A stretch of DNA of 5,730 bases, from positions 1 through 5,730 of the forward strand of contig CAYOLL010000282.1 of the NCBI GenBank assembly GCA_964404765.1. Reading direction: 5' to 3'. The position numbers and the translations under genes were made by a program. The DNA is from CAYOLL01 sp964404765 [NCBI: uncultured Gemmatimonadota bacterium] (GTDB lineage Bacteria; 4572-55). Shown here piece after piece: positions 5,684 through 5,730 of this stretch; position 1 is the stretch's first letter; the number at the start of each line of letters is the position of its first letter. The notes below the pieces were generated by a model. It made no database searches. It was not told the DNA's origin and saw only the letters and a program-made list of their open reading frames with translations.

Positions 5684-5730
5684 CACTCTCGCGTACCAAA
5701 TTGTCCGAAATTGGCTACGAAATTTGGCAT

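Larger units (their letters stand above)
5389..5730. other. Non-coding or unassigned tail of the window
   Basis: No gene with a start, ribosome-binding site and family match is visible. On the minus strand a frame from ATG 5569 reads 10 codons to a TAA (5539-5537). It then continues open as 24 codons ending EEDLEIDRPILI before TAA at 5464-5462. This looks like coding sequence but has an internal stop and no Shine-Dalgarno sequence, so at most it is a remnant. A short inverted repeat (GATGAC-N5-GTCATC, 5384-5400) spans the preceding gene's stop but lacks a T-run. Near the end, two near-identical 12-mers starting CGAAATT follow each other (5706-5729). Confidence 0.45.

Noticed and set aside
5655-5698. 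tRNA-like 3' end (TTCGA core followed later by ACCA)
   Set aside because: The TTCGA falls in the loop of a 4-bp hairpin. A proper T-arm stem cannot pair, and no acceptor, D or anticodon arms are found upstream.
1-5730. CRISPR array, phage or complete insertion sequence
   Set aside because: No evenly spaced direct repeats, no cas, integrase or transposase genes. The only mobile-like feature is the short REP-type element.

Overview
The window looks like chromosomal DNA of a Gram-negative bacterium with moderate GC content. It encodes an ECF sigma factor, a membrane zinc-finger anti-sigma factor and an exported Spy/CpxP-like protein. The style of these proteins recalls deep-branching FCB-type or candidate-phylum bacteria (Calditrichota/KSB1-like), but nothing here fixes the taxon.

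Layout. Positions 1-470 hold no convincing gene. They contain a pair of oppositely oriented REP-like hairpins around a long inverted repeat (about 137-278) and a Rho-independent terminator (about 362-401) for the minus-strand operon. Positions 471-2234 are a tight three-gene minus-strand operon, transcribed from high to low coordinates: ECF sigma factor, then anti-sigma factor (ATGA overlap), then a small secreted helical protein. Positions 2235-2535 are a divergent control region. It has a candidate ECF-type promoter for the sigma operon, a good housekeeping promoter (TTGACA, 17-bp spacer, TTTAAT) for the rightward gene, several operator-like inverted repeats and a structured leader of about 138 nt. 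Positions 2536-5388 encode one 950-residue protein of the IMP dehydrogenase/GMP reductase family. Positions 5389-5730 show no supported gene.

The most notable element is the 950-residue protein, which is an internal tandem duplication. Each half has a CBS pair and a (beta/alpha)8-like barrel. The first half keeps the catalytic Cys loop (Cys312). The second half has lost 11 residues exactly where that loop should be, along with both phosphate-binding glycine motifs, yet keeps a well-preserved CBS domain and the family's C-terminal tail. It reads as an active enzyme fused to its own pseudoenzyme. Its signatures are closest to the GuaB1/GMP-reductase branch, so the reaction (IMP to XMP or GMP to IMP) is not settled by sequence alone.

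How the genes work together: the minus-strand operon is an envelope-stress type module. The anti-sigma factor should hold the sigma factor at the inner membrane until a periplasmic signal releases it, and the Spy-like protein is either a feedback sensor or an effector. The purine-nucleotide gene is divergent and probably independently controlled, although a back-to-back TGGAAC inverted repeat in the shared region leaves open a link to the ECF regulon.
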